DNA from: Candidatus Parcubacteria bacterium
GTDB lineage: Bacteria; Patescibacteriota; Minisyncoccia; JACPXH01
Reading direction: 5' to 3'
Assembly (NCBI GenBank): GCA_016196625.1
Contig: JACPXH010000003.1
Location: forward strand, 1-45,798
DNA length: 45,798 nt
Every line of letters begins with the position of its first letter. Position 1 is the first letter of the stretch. The position numbers and the translations under genes were made by a program. Of the stretch, positions 45,658 through 45,798 are shown in pieces. The notes beneath the pieces were generated by a model that was given only the letters and a program-made list of their open reading frames with translations, was not told the DNA's origin and made no database searches.

Positions 45658-45798
45658 CGGCGGCGGTAATTTTTTCCAAGCGAGGGCGGCGCGGGCATTC
45701 CTCCCCCCACCCCTCCTTCCCGCGCCGCCCGAGCGGATTTCGGAAAGCAAAATTGCGTCAGCAATTTTGCAGGAAATGGTTTCGAGCTTTGTTGTAAA
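45658..45798 (-). repeat. Right arm of inverted repeat (may continue past window end)
   Basis: Perfect reverse complement of 43985-44125; reaches the last base of the window. Confidence 0.95.

Noticed and set aside
43985-45798. Classical composite transposon around purB
   Set aside because: The 141-bp arms encode no transposase; treated as an unexplained inverted repeat and possible assembly artefact.

Overview
Gene-dense, GC-rich bacterial chromosomal window; gene content and style are suggestive of Patescibacteria/CPR, but this is an inference and was not tested. Recognisable housekeeping genes: uvrD/pcrA-like helicase, LysM-M23 endopeptidase, comM/yifB, DksA/TraR zinc finger, pnp, NYN-domain protein, rpsO, cca, SDR, uppS, YraN-type UPF0102, nusA, hppA, tig, clpP, gpmI, rny, HU, FecR-domain protein, CHASE2-adenylate cyclase and purB. 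Between 19.4 and 29.5 kb lies a tandemly duplicated three-gene prepilin cassette; copy 1 carries 14 LVIVD-type repeats arranged 7+7. The most unusual object is at 16463-16646: a complete tRNA-Pro(CGG) gene sits inside the anticodon loop of a second, otherwise fully paired tRNA (nested tRNA genes), with the inner tRNA clamped by a 14-bp inverted repeat. Other notable signals: an intergenic trefoil-like repeat in two inverted copies (17.8 and 34.6 kb), nested-palindrome elements after cca and before nusA, a perfect 17-bp palindrome inserted in frame in the helicase gene, a structured pnp leader, a putative ~310-nt ncRNA whose promoter carries dyad operators, an IR-bounded cassette next to a serine-recombinase remnant and tRNA-Lys, and a 141-bp perfect inverted repeat flanking purB that runs into the window edge. 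All calls come from reading the sequence and ORF translations; no searches or folding programs were run.
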